In this document: in pieces, positions 1-9,808 of the stretch
How positions within the stretch are numbered: the stretch's first letter is position 1
Layout: every line of letters begins with the position of its first letter
DNA from: Dactylorhiza incarnata
Lineage: Eukaryota > Streptophyta > Magnoliopsida > Asparagales > Orchidaceae
Assembly (NCBI GenBank): GCA_033032865.1
Contig: JAWHQI010000201.1
Location: 3,597,501-3,661,500, forward strand
Length of the DNA: 64,000 bases
Direction of reading: 5' to 3'
Position numbers and translations under genes: made by a program
Notes under the pieces: model-generated
Seen by the model: only the letters and a program-made list of their open reading frames with translations
Told to the model about the DNA's origin: nothing
Databases searched by the model: none

Positions 1-275
1 GCTCAGTGGTCAACGAAATCATCCCGTCTCAGCGGTCGACGAAATTATCCAGTCTCAGCGGTCGACAAATTTGCCTATTCGACGAACTCAGCTCTGCGTT
101 CGAAGAATAAGTATCAGATGTTCAGATCGACAAAAGATCTTCTCAGCTCAACTATTTAACTCTTCTAGCCATATTTAGTTGAGGTCGACGAACTCAATCT
201 TGAGATCGACGAAAATCTTGAGATCGACAAAAATCTTGAGATCGACGAAAATTCTTGAGATCGATGAAATTTGTT
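1..275. repeat. TCGACGAA-type motif cluster
   Basis: About ten copies or near-copies of (G/A)TCGACGAA or ATTCGACGAA occur at irregular spacing, the last four about 20 bp apart as ATCTTGAGATCGACGAAA. The same core recurs in the LTRs of elements A, B and D and of the Ty3 element at 3037-7645. Confidence 0.8.
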
Positions 276-1069
276 ATTTCAGTTTAGAATTTCAGACAGA
301 TCATTTTATTTCATTCTCTGAACTCAGATCATCTACAGCAACGGATTTATTCTTCCAGATAAGTAAGGATAATATATTTCCTTCATTATATTCCTTTCCA
401 TCTCTTCTCGAGAGAAAATAGCCATTGACATTTAATGGAAAGGGAACATTTCATGGAAAAGGAACAATTCATGGAAAAGGAAAACGATATACGGTGTGTC
501 AGATTTACAGTTCCCAGAATATTTGTTACAGATTATTCTATTCCTTTCTCAGATGATTTGAATTTCAAATAAAAGACATATAGTAAAGAGAAAAAGGAAG
601 CAGATACAGAACTTTTACACGACAGCAATATTATAGAATATATCAAAAATAGTTGTACAGGAAAAAGAAAGAGGAAGAGGAATATACAATCAAGAAAATT
701 ATATAGGAAGAGAAGAAACATAAGAAAGCATTCACAGATCTTAATCTTCCTCAATAGCAGCACTCATTCTCTGAGAACAACATCAACACCATCTCTCAGA
801 TCTCTGCTGCAAGTTCACATCTTCAAAGATCAACAATAATTTGAAGAATTTATTCTCTCAGATTCATCAGCTACAGGAAGATCAATACTTTCAAGAGAAA
901 GCTCCAGCCATCTACTGTCAATAATTTTATATCAGACAGAGGAGCTTTACAACATAAATCCACTAGAGTCTTCTCTCAGAATATTGACAGAGAAGAACAT
1001 CTAACCCTTCTTATCCCCTCTTGTACAGGGTTATAACTCCCTTCAAAAGTTAACCCCTTGGTGACAGGG

Positions 1070-1175
1070 CACCTGAACAAAAACCTGTAGTTGGGTTAGA
1101 GCACCTGATCAAAAGCTCCCTTGGTGTTTGGACACCTGAACAAAAATGCCTTGGTGATGGGGCACCTGATCAAAA
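1070..1175 (+). repeat. Short tandem repeat, 30-32 bp unit, about 4 copies
   Basis: CACCTGA(A/T)CAAAAA begins at 1070, 1102, 1133 and 1163, separated by CCTTGGTG-type spacers. It lies where the R-U5 part of a SIRE-like LTR would be. The LTR of element B has a different repeat in the same relative place. Confidence 0.75.
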
Positions 1176-1447
1176 ACCTAGTGGATCCTACCAAGTGTGG
1201 TAGAAGAGTAGACGTACCCAGGTTTATTGGGGAACTACTATAATAATCATTTTGTCCTATGTGTTTGATTTTTTGTGTTGGTGTGCTGTGTGCTCTCTTT
1301 GTGTTTGCTTTTATTACTCACTCAATACACATATATATATATATATATCACTATTTTAATTCCGCTATAAAATTAAGTGAAAAGTTTTTAATACTCTATT
1401 CACCCACCCTCTAGAGTAAATCTAAGATCTAACCTCACCTTCACCAT

Positions 1448-1620
1448 CCTTATAATATACCGAGCCTACCACTCGCAGGACTTAACCTGTCCTTCTAATA
1501 TACTGAGCCTACCACTCGCAGGACTTAACCCGTCCTTCTAATATACCGAGCCTACTGCTCCCGGGCCTTAACATGTCTTTCTAATATACCGAGCCTACCG
1601 CTCGCAGGACTTAACCCATC
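1448..1620. repeat. Tandem repeat, 43 bp unit, 4 copies
   Basis: The word CGAGCCTACC (or TGAGCCTACC) starts at 1461, 1504, 1547 and 1590, exactly 43 bp apart. Each is followed by (A/G)CTCGCAGGACTTAACC, with the third copy more diverged. There is no coding potential. Confidence 0.9.
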
Positions 1621-2338
1621 CTTACTTGAGCAATACCAATCCATCCCAAATTTGCAACGGAGATTACCCTATCAAGTTCTCCTATTTAAACTGCTCTTGT
1701 CTACCGTTTAGTTATACTTAGAAGTTTAGGGTGAATCCCGGACTTCCCGAGGGTTACTTGGTGGAGGGCTCACAACGGTACTAGGGGATGTGATGGTGGC
1801 TGAAGCCCAAATCCCCCTTTCCAGGATATTTACTCTTATTGGTGGATACCCATTCTTATATGCCCACTTACTCTCTTATTGCTCTAAAATCCTAAGATGG
1901 ATTACCAATTGACTCGGGCAGACAAGTGTCGGTGTTTAATTGAGCACTGAACCCCGCCTTCCCTAGTGACCGACTATCTATTTATGTTATCTCTCAATCA
2001 CAACTTGTACCTCCTGTTGGGTTACTCCTCACCTCTCCCAATAGGTCGTTGTCAATTGTTGAACTAAAATTTTTACTAAACGCACCCCTGTCTTTACTTC
2101 CGGTGACATTCCTTGGTGATTAACCTTCCAACCCGACTAGGCTTATGCAAATCTCTGAGAGTTAATAAGTCTAGGGGTGGTGACCATAAGGGAGAGGTCA
2201 AAATCTATGTTTTAGTTTTTACTATTCGCAGACCAGTTTGCCTTTAAGTGAAACCACATAACCTACCAAGTTGACTATATGACTACTAATTAAGTATGAG
2301 ACCATTTTAGTTCCAGAAATTCATATTAATGCCAAGGG
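1621..2338. other. No gene; probable decayed Ty3/gypsy LTR sequence
   Basis: No sustained open frame is seen. At 1729-1789 the reverse complement carries TAGTACC, then a pyrimidine-rich spacer, then CGGGAAGTCCGGGATTCACC. It matches the module at about 58520-58580 in the 5' LTR of element F and partly 45981-46025 in element E. I infer that this stretch derives from a minus-strand Ty3/gypsy LTR. Confidence 0.4.
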
Positions 2339-3036
2339 TCTATGTACAACTTTCTATGATATTCCGGCAATAACATTTCATGGTATTAATTTCTCAAGTT
2401 ATAAGCTCAATTTCTATTTTGTGAAGGAAGTATGTCATTTACTCAATGATTATCTCTAACAAAATTCCCAGAGCTTCCTACTGATATGAAAATTCTATAT
2501 ACAAAATTCTATGACAATCCAACAACTATAATTCGTGGTATGAATTTCTCAAATTATAGGCTCAAATTATACTTTGCGAAGGAAGTATGTCATTTACTCA
2601 ATGATTAATTCAAACAAAATTCTGAGAGCTTCCTACTGATATGAAAAGTCTATATAAAAAATTCTATGACAATCAAACAAATATAGTTCATGGTATGAAT
2701 TTCTCAAGTTATAAGCTCAAATTCTACTTTGTGAAGGAAGTATGTCATTTACTCAATGATTAATTCTAACAAAATTCTCAGAGCTTCCTACTGATATGAA
2801 AAGTCAATATATAAAATTCTATAACAATCCAGCAACTATAATTCATGGTATGAATTTCTCAAGTTATAAGATCAAATTCTACTTATGAAGGAAGTATGCC
2901 ATTTACTCAATGATTAATTCTAGCAGAATTCCCAGAGCTTCCTACTGATAAGAAAAGTTTATATAAAAAATTCTATAATAATCAAGCAACTATAATTCAT
3001 GGTATGAATTTCTCAAGTTATAAGCTCAAAATCTAC
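2339..3036. repeat. Satellite-like tandem repeat, about 155 bp unit, 4.5 copies
   Basis: The word GAAGGAAGTATG recurs at 2423, 2578, 2733 and 2887, so the unit is 154-155 bp. Each unit contains AATTTCTCAAGTTATAAGCTC and CAGAGCTTCCTACTGATATGA-like text with scattered substitutions. The array stops abruptly at the first recognisable codon of the Ty3 reverse transcriptase at 3037-3039, so it marks a deletion or recombination breakpoint. Confidence 0.9.
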
Positions 3037-3648
3037 TTATGGTATCTACTTGTGGTTACTATCAGCTGAGAATAAGGGAATGTGATATTCCAAAGACAGT
3101 GTTCAGTACCCATTTAGGGCACTACGGGTTCACGGTAATGTTGTTCGGTCTTTCCAACACAGCGTCTGTATTTATGGACTTGATGAATAAAATGTTTCGA
3201 GAGTATTTGGATCGATTTGTGATTGTTTTCATCGATGACATTTTGGTATACTCTCAGTCTAAAGAGGAGCATGTAGAGCATCTGCACGCAGTTTTGAGCA
3301 TGTTAAGGAGGAGTTAGTTATATGCCACGTTCACCAAATTTGAGTTTTGACTATCATCAGTAGCATTCCTTGGTCATGTCATTAGTGGTGCAGGAATCGC
3401 AGTCGATCCGTCAAAGATAGTGGCTATCTGAGAGTGGCCTGTGTTGAAAAATGTGGACGAAGTCCGATGTTTCTTAGGACTTGCCGGCTACTATAAGAGC
3501 TTCGTGGAGAAGTTCTCGAGGATTGTACTTCCTCTCACTAAATTGACTAGGAAAGATCAGAAGTTCATTTGGTCGCCCGAGTGCGCATGAGCTTTTGAGG
3601 AGCTAAAGAGACGTCTGACCAAGTCGCCCATTCTATGCTCACCATGTG
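3037..3648 (+). pseudogene. pol (RT): Ty3 reverse transcriptase, C-terminal fragment
   Basis: The reading frame shows YYQLRIRE, then [10 protein letters not shown] and the catalytic FIDDILVYS block, followed after stop codons by FLGHVISGAGI, VRCFLGLAGYYKSF and the thumb/connection region leading to RNase H. The family normally begins about 100 residues earlier. In-frame stops fall near 3315, 3346, 3429 and 3586, but the frame itself is kept from 3039 to the RNase H start, so decay is by point mutation. It would have copied element RNA into DNA in the virus-like particle. Confidence 0.92.
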
Positions 3649-4030
3649 GAATGGAAGGTAATGAAATATATAGCGACGCCTCAAGAAGTGGCTTGGGTTG
3701 TGTCATAGTGCAATTCAGAAAGGTAATTGCCTATGGCTCCCGACAGTTGAAGGTACATGAGAGTAATTACCCGGTCCAAGACTTGGAGTTAGCGGCAGTG
3801 GTATTCTCTCTTAAGTTATGGAGGCATTACTTATACGGTGTACAGATTGATATCTTTATGGACCACAAAATCCTCAAGTACCTGTTAGATCAAAAGGAGT
3901 TGAATATGCGACAAAGGAGGTGGATGGAGTTCCTTGGCGATTACACCTTTGACATACGTTACACTCCCGCGAAAGGGAAATGTAGTTATAAATGCGTTGA
4001 GTCATCGGGCTCCCACGCAAGTAAATTAGA
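3649..4030 (+). pseudogene. pol (RH): Ty3 RNase H domain
   Basis: The domain opens with YSDAS (first catalytic Asp) and continues with YGSRQLKVHESNYPVQDLEL (catalytic Glu region), FMDHKILKYLL (third Asp) and LNMRQRRWMEFLGDYTFDI. The expected end, a PGKANVVADALSR-like peptide, is lost through a frameshift near 3980-4000, after which integrase continues in another frame. This domain degrades the RNA of the RNA/DNA hybrid. Confidence 0.9.
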
Positions 4031-4206
4031 TTTTGTTAAATGATGAGCATCTAATCCGTGATCTAGAATACGTGGGGATCACTTGTGTAGATAAGAGAGC
4101 GTCTACTTCAGCATGCTTGAACTGGATGGAGGTTCAATTCGACCTTACCGACTGAGTTCTACAAGCTTTGGATCTAGATGATAGCATAAAATGATATAAA
4201 GCGGAG

Positions 4207-5115
4207 ATGGTGGATGGGTCTAACGCTGAATTCTCATTCAACGATGGTCTTTTATGGAAAGATGCGAGATTGTTCGTCCCAAAAGTTGCTAATCTACGGG
4301 AAGAATTGATGTTCGAGGGTCATTTTACCAAGTACTCGATTCACCTGGGGAGCACAAAGATGTATATGGATATGAAGAAACTCTTCTGGTGGCCAGGAAT
4401 AAAGAATGACATTGCTCTCTACATGGCAAAGTGTCATACTTGCGCGTTAGTGGAGGCTGAATGTCAAAGACCTGGTGGGTTTTTGAAGTCTTTACCGATC
4501 CCGAAATGGAAGTTTGACGATATTTCAATGGATTTCATGCACCAGCTACCGGGATCACAAAATGGAAACGACACCATTTGGGTGATCGTAGATCATTTAA
4601 CGAAAGTATCACACTTTATTTCGAACCAGAAAGATGATTCCATAGAAAGGCTAGCAAGACTGTACATTGATAATGTTGTACGATTGCACGGTGTTCCTCA
4701 TAGCATCGTGAGCGATCATGATGTGCATTTCACATTAAATGACTGGAAACTAATCCACTAACTATTAGGTACCAAGCTAAAGTTTAGCACGACCTTCCAC
4801 CCGCAAATGGATGGATAGACCGAAAGGACCAATAGGACGATGGAAGACATGCTCCGGATGTGCACCCTGGATTTTAGAAATTGATGGGAGGACCATCTTT
4901 ATATGATTGAGTTTGCCTACAACAACAACTACCAGTCAAGTATTAAAATGGCTCCGTTCGAAGCAATTTATGGTAGGAAGTGTCGCACGCCATTGGCTTG
5001 GGCGGAAATGGGCGACACGAAGTTGTTAAAGAGCAAAGATGTGGATGAAGCAAACACGTCAATTTGGGTAATACGAGAGCGGTTGCTCATTACCCAGGAT
5101 AGGCAGGCAAAATAA
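4207..5115 (+). pseudogene. pol (IN): Ty3 integrase, zinc-binding and catalytic core
   Basis: The N-terminal HHCC finger is visible as HFTKYSIHLG followed by CHTC at about residues 75-78. The core has MDFMHQLPGS with the first Asp, WVIVDHLTKVSHF, and IVSDHDVHFT with the second Asp. TERTNR with the Glu follows two in-frame stops (4759 and about 4815). It resumes at 4903 with YNNNYQSSIKMAPFEAIYGR, typical of Ty3/gypsy integrases. The frame is shared from 4207 to 5115, so only nonsense mutations break this part. Confidence 0.92.
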
Positions 5116-5578
5116 TACAATGCAAATCACCGGAACGTTGAGTTTGCCGTTGGTGATTGAGTGTACCTTAAGATCAAACAGTTTAAGGGAGTATCAAGGA
5201 TTCGATGTTTGAAAAAGCTGAGTTGAAGGTATGTAGGACCATTTGAGATCTTAGATTGCATTGGTGAAGCTGCCTACCAGCTTGCTCTATCTGAGAAGTT
5301 AAGCGGTCTACATGACGTATTCCATATTTTCGTGTTGAGAAAGGCTGTGAAAGAGCCTTCCCATATTATTGAGGTTGATGAGGTGCCGATTGATGGTGGG
5401 TTGGAGACTAAGGTCAAGCCCATACGCATCGAAGACACTGAGGTGAAGCAATTACGAAACAAAGCCATCTGAATGGTAAAAGTCCATTGGAACAATTGCG
5501 GTAGAGAAGAACTCTCTTGGCAAAGAGAGCAAATAATGGTTGCGGAGTACCCCCGAGATATTCCTCTCAGGTGATTTA
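5116..5578 (+). pseudogene. pol (IN C-term): Ty3 integrase C-terminal and chromodomain-like tail
   Basis: The translated tail contains GPFEILDCIGEAAYQLALS, LHDVFHIFVLRKA and, near the end, VKVHWNNCGREELSWQRE followed by a YP motif. This matches the order in Del/Tekay chromoviruses, where a chromodomain-like fold directs integration to heterochromatin. Several stops interrupt it. It ends about 45 bp before the polypurine tract. Confidence 0.8.
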
Positions 5579-5624
5579 AATTTTGTACCTTACTTTTTTC
5601 GTAATTTTGGGACAAAATTCTTGT

Positions 5625-5637
5625 AAGGGAGGTGGAG
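5625..5637 (+). promoter_or_regulatory. Polypurine tract
   Basis: AAGGGAGGTGGAG lies immediately before the TGTAACA start of the LTR, where a plus-strand primer site is expected. Confidence 0.8.
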
Positions 5638-5689
5638 TTGTAACACGCCACTTTTCTCAAAATGGGGCTGGAAGGAAGAACTACCCAGA

Positions 5690-5870
5690 TTCGTCGAAAG
5701 TTCTTAAGTGGTCTCAACGAATTGTACTTAGTCGACGAAGTGTTACCGAAATGACTCGACAAAACGTCGAAGGAACTCAACGAATCGTCGAAGGAACTCG
5801 ACAAATCGTAGTAATGACTCGACAAATTATATGGTCTCGATGAAATATCGTGACTACTTGACGAATGCAG
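5690..5870. repeat. TCGACGAA / TCGTCGAA motif cluster in Ty3 LTR
   Basis: At least eight near-copies (for example AACGTCGAAGGAACTC, AATCGTCGAAGGAACTC, CTCGACAAAT) occur at 18-26 bp spacing just inside the LTR start, in the U3 enhancer position. Confidence 0.8.
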
Positions 5871-7201
5871 ACAGAGCACTGTTTGTACCTATTTCGATTT
5901 TGACGGAGTTTGACGTTAAATCCTAAGTCCGAAATGATTTTGATCCTTCAGAAAGGTAAATCTGACGTCTAAGATCATTTCGAAATCGTTTAAAAAATGC
6001 TTGGGAGATAACTTTAGGTTTATTTCTAACTTCATCTTCTCTCTCCAAATGTGAGAAATCTGAGAGCCCAGGGAAGAAGAAGAAGGTATCTACCACCATT
6101 GACGGAGCTCCGAAGCTCTGAATCGCGAGACATTTCCAGTTCCACAGAGAGCAGCCATGTGCGGTTATTTCCATCCAATTGAAATCTTTGATTCATTGCG
6201 CCGAAGAGAGCGGGAAGAGTAATGATCCTTCCTCCCGATCTTAGAACTTGTTTGGTCCTTTCATTCCTTTTTCTATGCATTTTGAGGTTGTCTCTTTCAC
6301 TAATTAGTGAAGTGTAGGACTTCCTATAGTTTTTCAGAACTCCTGGTAGATTGTGTCCGTCCTCGACATTTATTGCATGTAGAAATCCGGTAGACGTATG
6401 GATTTTGGCATTTTGTGTGAATCCTACCCGTGGTCGTAAGCCCGGATCGGTGATGCTTGATTGTAATGTGCATTTAGGTTAAGCATAGAATGCATGCCGG
6501 AGAATGACTCCGTGAGAAATGGCATTGTGTCGCAGGACTTGAGATTTAGGTGTCTTTCGGAGAGCCTAACGAAAGCCCCATGCTTGTAACGTGGTTGAAT
6601 GCAAACCTTCACCAAGATATTTGAGGTGGAGCGGTCTTGTACCTTCTTCATTGGTTATGTGCTCAAAGCCTAAGTCCTCTTGGAAGGATTGGGTAAGTAG
6701 CCACCGTTTTGTGTAGCACTTGAATGTGTTAAACCCCTATGGGCCGATATGAATCCATACCCGCATTGTGAGATAGATCACGACGACTAGAGCACCGGTA
6801 AAGCTGAACCAAACCCGTTTCCATGCAGATCGGTGAGAGGTGACAACCTCTTGTACGCCGTGTGATCATGGGAGAGGCCGTGGAAGATGTTTACCTAGAC
6901 AGACCAAAAGTTCTTTTTCCCACCTAAGTTTGTGCTACTTAGAGTAGAGTTGATTATGGATTGATGTTATGTTAGCCTCATGCAGTTTCTTAGGCGGTTG
7001 TGGGAATACTCTGGGTGAACCCAAACAACATCATATGCATACCTAGGTTCCCCTTACTTTGATGCTCAACCTAGAAGATTGATTGTGTTTGAAATCTCAC
7101 CGTGTGTAGTGTAGTTGCATTTGCTTTTTATGATTACATGTTTCTTGTACGGCTTGCTTGAAGGATAAGCGGTGACACACCCCTGAGCCGGCTAGATGGT
7201 C

Positions 7202-7223
7202 GGGGGGGGGGGGGGGGGGGGGG
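7202..7223 (+). repeat. Homopolymer G run, 22 bases
   Basis: An uninterrupted run of G lies near the distal part of the Ty3 LTR. The exact length may be affected by sequencing or assembly. Confidence 0.9.
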
Positions 7224-7679
7224 ATCGTTACGCGGTTTGCGTTCAGCTCATAGCTGAAACTCGTTTACGTCTTTTTGGATGTTGGTGCAGGTGCTGATGA
7301 GCCAAGAAGAAAGTAGCGGATTGAAGTAATATGCTGTGTTCACCCTTGAAGGCCAACCTCTGTTTACTGCTTTCCTTATATTGCCGGCCAGCATGCCGAA
7401 GTATGTTTTGAGTTAAATACATTGTCTGTATATAAGGCCTTAAGACCATAACTTTTTAATGTTTCATTCCTGGGATAGTGGACAATTCTGAATGTAATGT
7501 AATTAATGCTTCAGCTTATGCTTGTGATACTCTCGTGTAGTTTTTTTTTGTTAGGATCTTATTAACGTCTAGCTAGTGTGTTCAATATGGCGTGCGGTCC
7601 CGGTCGGACCTACTATTATATTGTTTATACTGGCGGGATGTTACACCAGAGACCTCTCTTACCTATTATGAGCTTTCCA

Positions 7680-8040
7680 CTTCCTGTCGACACCAGAGGG
7701 GCTTGGCTCGGTTGAGCTCCCTGCTTAGCATGAGGGGCATTGGATATCGTCACTCAATTATAAGTTCGCTGCTCGGCGTAAGCACCGGAGGTCATCGCTC
7801 GATTACGAGCTCATTTCTCAGTGTTAGCATTGAAGGTTGTCAGCCGATTATGAGCTCACTGTCTGGTGTAAGCACTAGTGGCCGTCGCTCGATTATGAGC
7901 TAGCTGCTCGGTGTTAGCATTGGAACTCTTTTTTCGATTAAGAGCTTGAGGTTCAGCGTGAGAGCCGGAGGTTGTCGCTCAATTATGAGTTCACTGCTCG
8001 ACGTAAGAACCAGAGGTTGTCACTCGATGTTTCTGCCGAA
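7680..8040. repeat. Tandem repeat, 45 bp unit, about 7 copies
   Basis: The word (G/A)ATTA(T/C)GAGCT or a variant starts at 7756, 7801, 7846, 7891, 7936 and 7981, exactly 45 bp apart, with GCTCGGTGTAAGCAC-like text between. Because 45 is divisible by 3, an open frame persists through it (7592-7903), but I regard it as non-coding. Confidence 0.9.
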
Positions 8041-8169
8041 GGTAGATGATTGAATATGGCGTAGATGGACTTTTGTCCGCTCTTGCTAGTTGGTAAAGTC
8101 ATTGTTCGGATCCGGAGTTCATCGTTCAGTGTTGATGTCAGAGGTAGGTGTTCAGACATAGTGCTTCAT

Positions 8170-8767
8170 ACGACTTGTAGCGCGGGTGCGTGGTGTACTA
8201 CAGTATGGGAGTGGGATGCCCAGTAACGTAGGAGCGAGAAGCTCTATAGTGTGGGAGTGGGATGCTCTACATTGCGGGAGCGGGATGCCCAATAGCGTTG
8301 GAGCGAGATGCCCAATAACATGGGAGCGCGATGCCCTGTATAACGGGCGCGGGATGCCCAACAATATGGGAGCGAGATTCCCTACAACCCAGGAGAAAAT
8401 TGCCCAGCAGCGCCTTAGTGAAATGCTCTATAACACCGCAGTGGGATGCCCAACAGCGGCGAAGCAAGATGCTCTGCAGCATAGGAGCGGGATGCCCAAC
8501 AATGTGGGAGCAAGATGTTGTGCAGTGCAGGAGCGGGATGCCCATCGGCGCTGGAGCATGATGCTCGGTAGTACAGGAGAGCGAGGCCTCGCAGTGCGGG
8601 AGTACGATGCTCTGCAGTGCGGGAGAGGGATGCCCTACAGCATAGGTGTAAGATGCTCTGCAGTGCTAGAGCGGGATGCCCCATAGTGTGGGAGCGAGAT
8701 GATCTGTAGTGTGTGTGTCGGATGCCTCGCATCGTGGGAGCTAGATGCTCTACAGTGCGGGAGAGAG
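8170..8767. repeat. Tandem repeat, 23 bp unit, left part of a split array
   Basis: Units read like GGGAGCGAGATGCTCTGCAGTGC or GGGAGCGGGATGCCCAACAATG, about 25 diverged copies. The array is interrupted at 8767 by copia element A and resumes at 16037 in the same register. Open frames on both strands here are by-products of the repeat. Confidence 0.9.
8763..8767. repeat. Target-site duplication GAGAG, left copy (element A)
   Basis: GAGAG directly precedes the TGTTGGATC LTR terminus and is repeated at 16037-16041. Confidence 0.85.
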
Positions 8768-9291
8768 TGTTGGATCAGTAGGCGCCCTTAGAGGGGGGGG
8801 GGGGGGCGGTGAATAAGGGTTTTCAAAAACATATATTATATTTTGAAAAGCTTTGAAATAATGTGAGATTAAGACAATAAGAAGTCAAGTAAAACAATTG
8901 AAATAAAGTAGAGACATGCTTTATTAATATCAAATGAGGTTTTACAAAAGTTGATTTCTATAACGCTAGAAATCAGTGGTGATGAATAGTAGGCTCTTTT
9001 TGTTTTCTATCCCGACTCGCATCCCCACGAACCGGTGGCCCTAGCCTATCCTCCCCGGATTTGGCCTCAAGCCGCTCTAGCCAACCCTTCCCTGGATATG
9101 GCCACGAGCACCCCCTAGACCTTGCCTAGATCTAGTCGCCAACACGAAGCGAGTTTCCGCCCTAAGTCCTACCCAGACCTAGTCGCCAACACGAGGCGAT
9201 TTCACTAACTGTTTACAAGAAATAAGAAATGAAAATAATTAAAAACTCCCTCTTGATGAACTTCTGAAGTTGGAGATGAAGATCCGCTGTA
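8768..9291 (-). repeat. Truncated 3' LTR of element A (U3 missing)
   Basis: It aligns with 14853-15372 with few differences, then leaves homology abruptly after GATCCGCTGT. About 660 bp that should follow (the U3 part in element orientation) is replaced by AT-rich repeats. A G run lies at about 8794-8806. Confidence 0.9.
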
Positions 9292-9560
9292 TTTGATTTT
9301 TTCAAAAAATAAACTTTAAACAAATGGCAAAAACAAAAAGGCAAAACATATTTTTTTTTGTAATTTGGCTTTTGTATTTTTGTATTTGATTTTTGCATAA
9401 AAATAGACTTTAAACAAAAAAGGCAAAACATATTTTTTGTAATTTGGCTTTTGTATTTTGTATTTGATTTTTGCATAAAAAATAGACTTTAAACATAAAG
9501 ACAAAACATATTTTTTTATTGTAATTTAGCTTTTGTATTTTTGTATTTGATTTTTCAAAA
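9292..9560. repeat. AT-rich tandem repeat, 79-94 bp unit, about 3 copies
   Basis: ACTTTAAAC recurs near 9313, 9407 and 9486, each followed by GGCAAAACATATTTTTT and TTTGGCTTTTGTATTT. Unit length varies with the A/T runs. It sits between pol and the truncated 3' LTR, i.e. in the 3' UTR. The open frames here are chance. Confidence 0.85.
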
Positions 9561-9808
9561 ATGAAATATAATCAGAAGTGCAAAAATAAATAGTACATAT
9601 AGATTAATATATTTTTAAGAATTTTTCAAAAATTTAAAAATATAGAAAACGAATAAGTACGCTAGCGCGGGAAATAGTACACGATTTTGAAATTTTTAAT
9701 TGTTGATCTTGATTAAGTTTCCCAATAGTAGTTTCATGCTGAAATTTCAGAATTTTAGGAGATGTTTTCGATGGTTAAAAATTACAAAATTGCGTTTGTG
9801 AATGTGTT
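9561..9808 (-). other. 3' untranslated region of element A
   Basis: AT-rich non-coding sequence between the end of RNase H and the repeat block. I see no ORF and no clear polypurine tract, in keeping with a deletion that also removed the U3 boundary. Confidence 0.5.

Larger units (their letters stand above)
1..1430 (+). mobile_element. SIRE-like copia LTR fragment, 3' part, running in from the left edge
   Basis: The stretch is non-coding and has the layout of the LTRs of elements B and D. It has a TCGACGAA-rich block at the left edge (1-275), an AT-rich middle, a 30-32 bp CACCTGA repeat near 1070-1175, and a tail near 1405-1425 reading ATTCACCCACCCTCTAGAG. That tail resembles the TATTCACCCCC-CTCTA tail of the B and D LTRs. 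The exact 3' terminus and a following PBS are not visible, so the element is probably truncated here. The short open frames at 179-421 and 533-763 have no recognisable protein features and are taken as chance. Confidence 0.5.
3037..7645 (+). mobile_element. Ty3/gypsy element, Del/Tekay-like, 3' half only
   Basis: The remaining order is RT (C-terminal part), RNase H, integrase, integrase C-terminal region, polypurine tract, 3' LTR. Gag, protease, the N-terminal RT and the 5' LTR are absent; the left edge abuts a 155-bp tandem array. The integrase GPF-type region followed by a chromodomain-like tail and an LTR beginning TGTAACA fit the chromovirus Del/Tekay group. Many nonsense codons and at least one frameshift show an old, dead copy. 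Confidence 0.9.
5639..7645 (+). repeat. 3' LTR of the Ty3 element, about 2.0 kb
   Basis: It starts TGTAACACGCC after the polypurine tract and ends GGATGTTACA, so the termini form a perfect 7-bp inverted repeat (TGTAACA / TGTTACA). The first 250 bp hold a cluster of TCGACGAA / AATCGTCGAAGG motifs. A 22-base G run is at 7202-7223. The short open frames inside have no protein features. There is no second copy in the window to confirm the ends. Confidence 0.8.

Noticed and set aside
5274..5879. 201-codon minus-strand open frame
   Set aside because: It is antisense to the integrase tail and polypurine tract of the Ty3 element; the DDLSS-type repeats come from the TCGACGAA cluster.
8186..8732. Long overlapping open frames on both strands, Cys/Met/Arg-rich
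   Set aside because: They are translations of the 23-bp tandem unit in several frames; the peptides are just the repeat and match no family. The same holds for 15961-16895.
7680..8767. CRISPR-like regular repeats
   Set aside because: The units are contiguous tandem repeats without unique spacers, in a plant retroelement setting with no cas genes.
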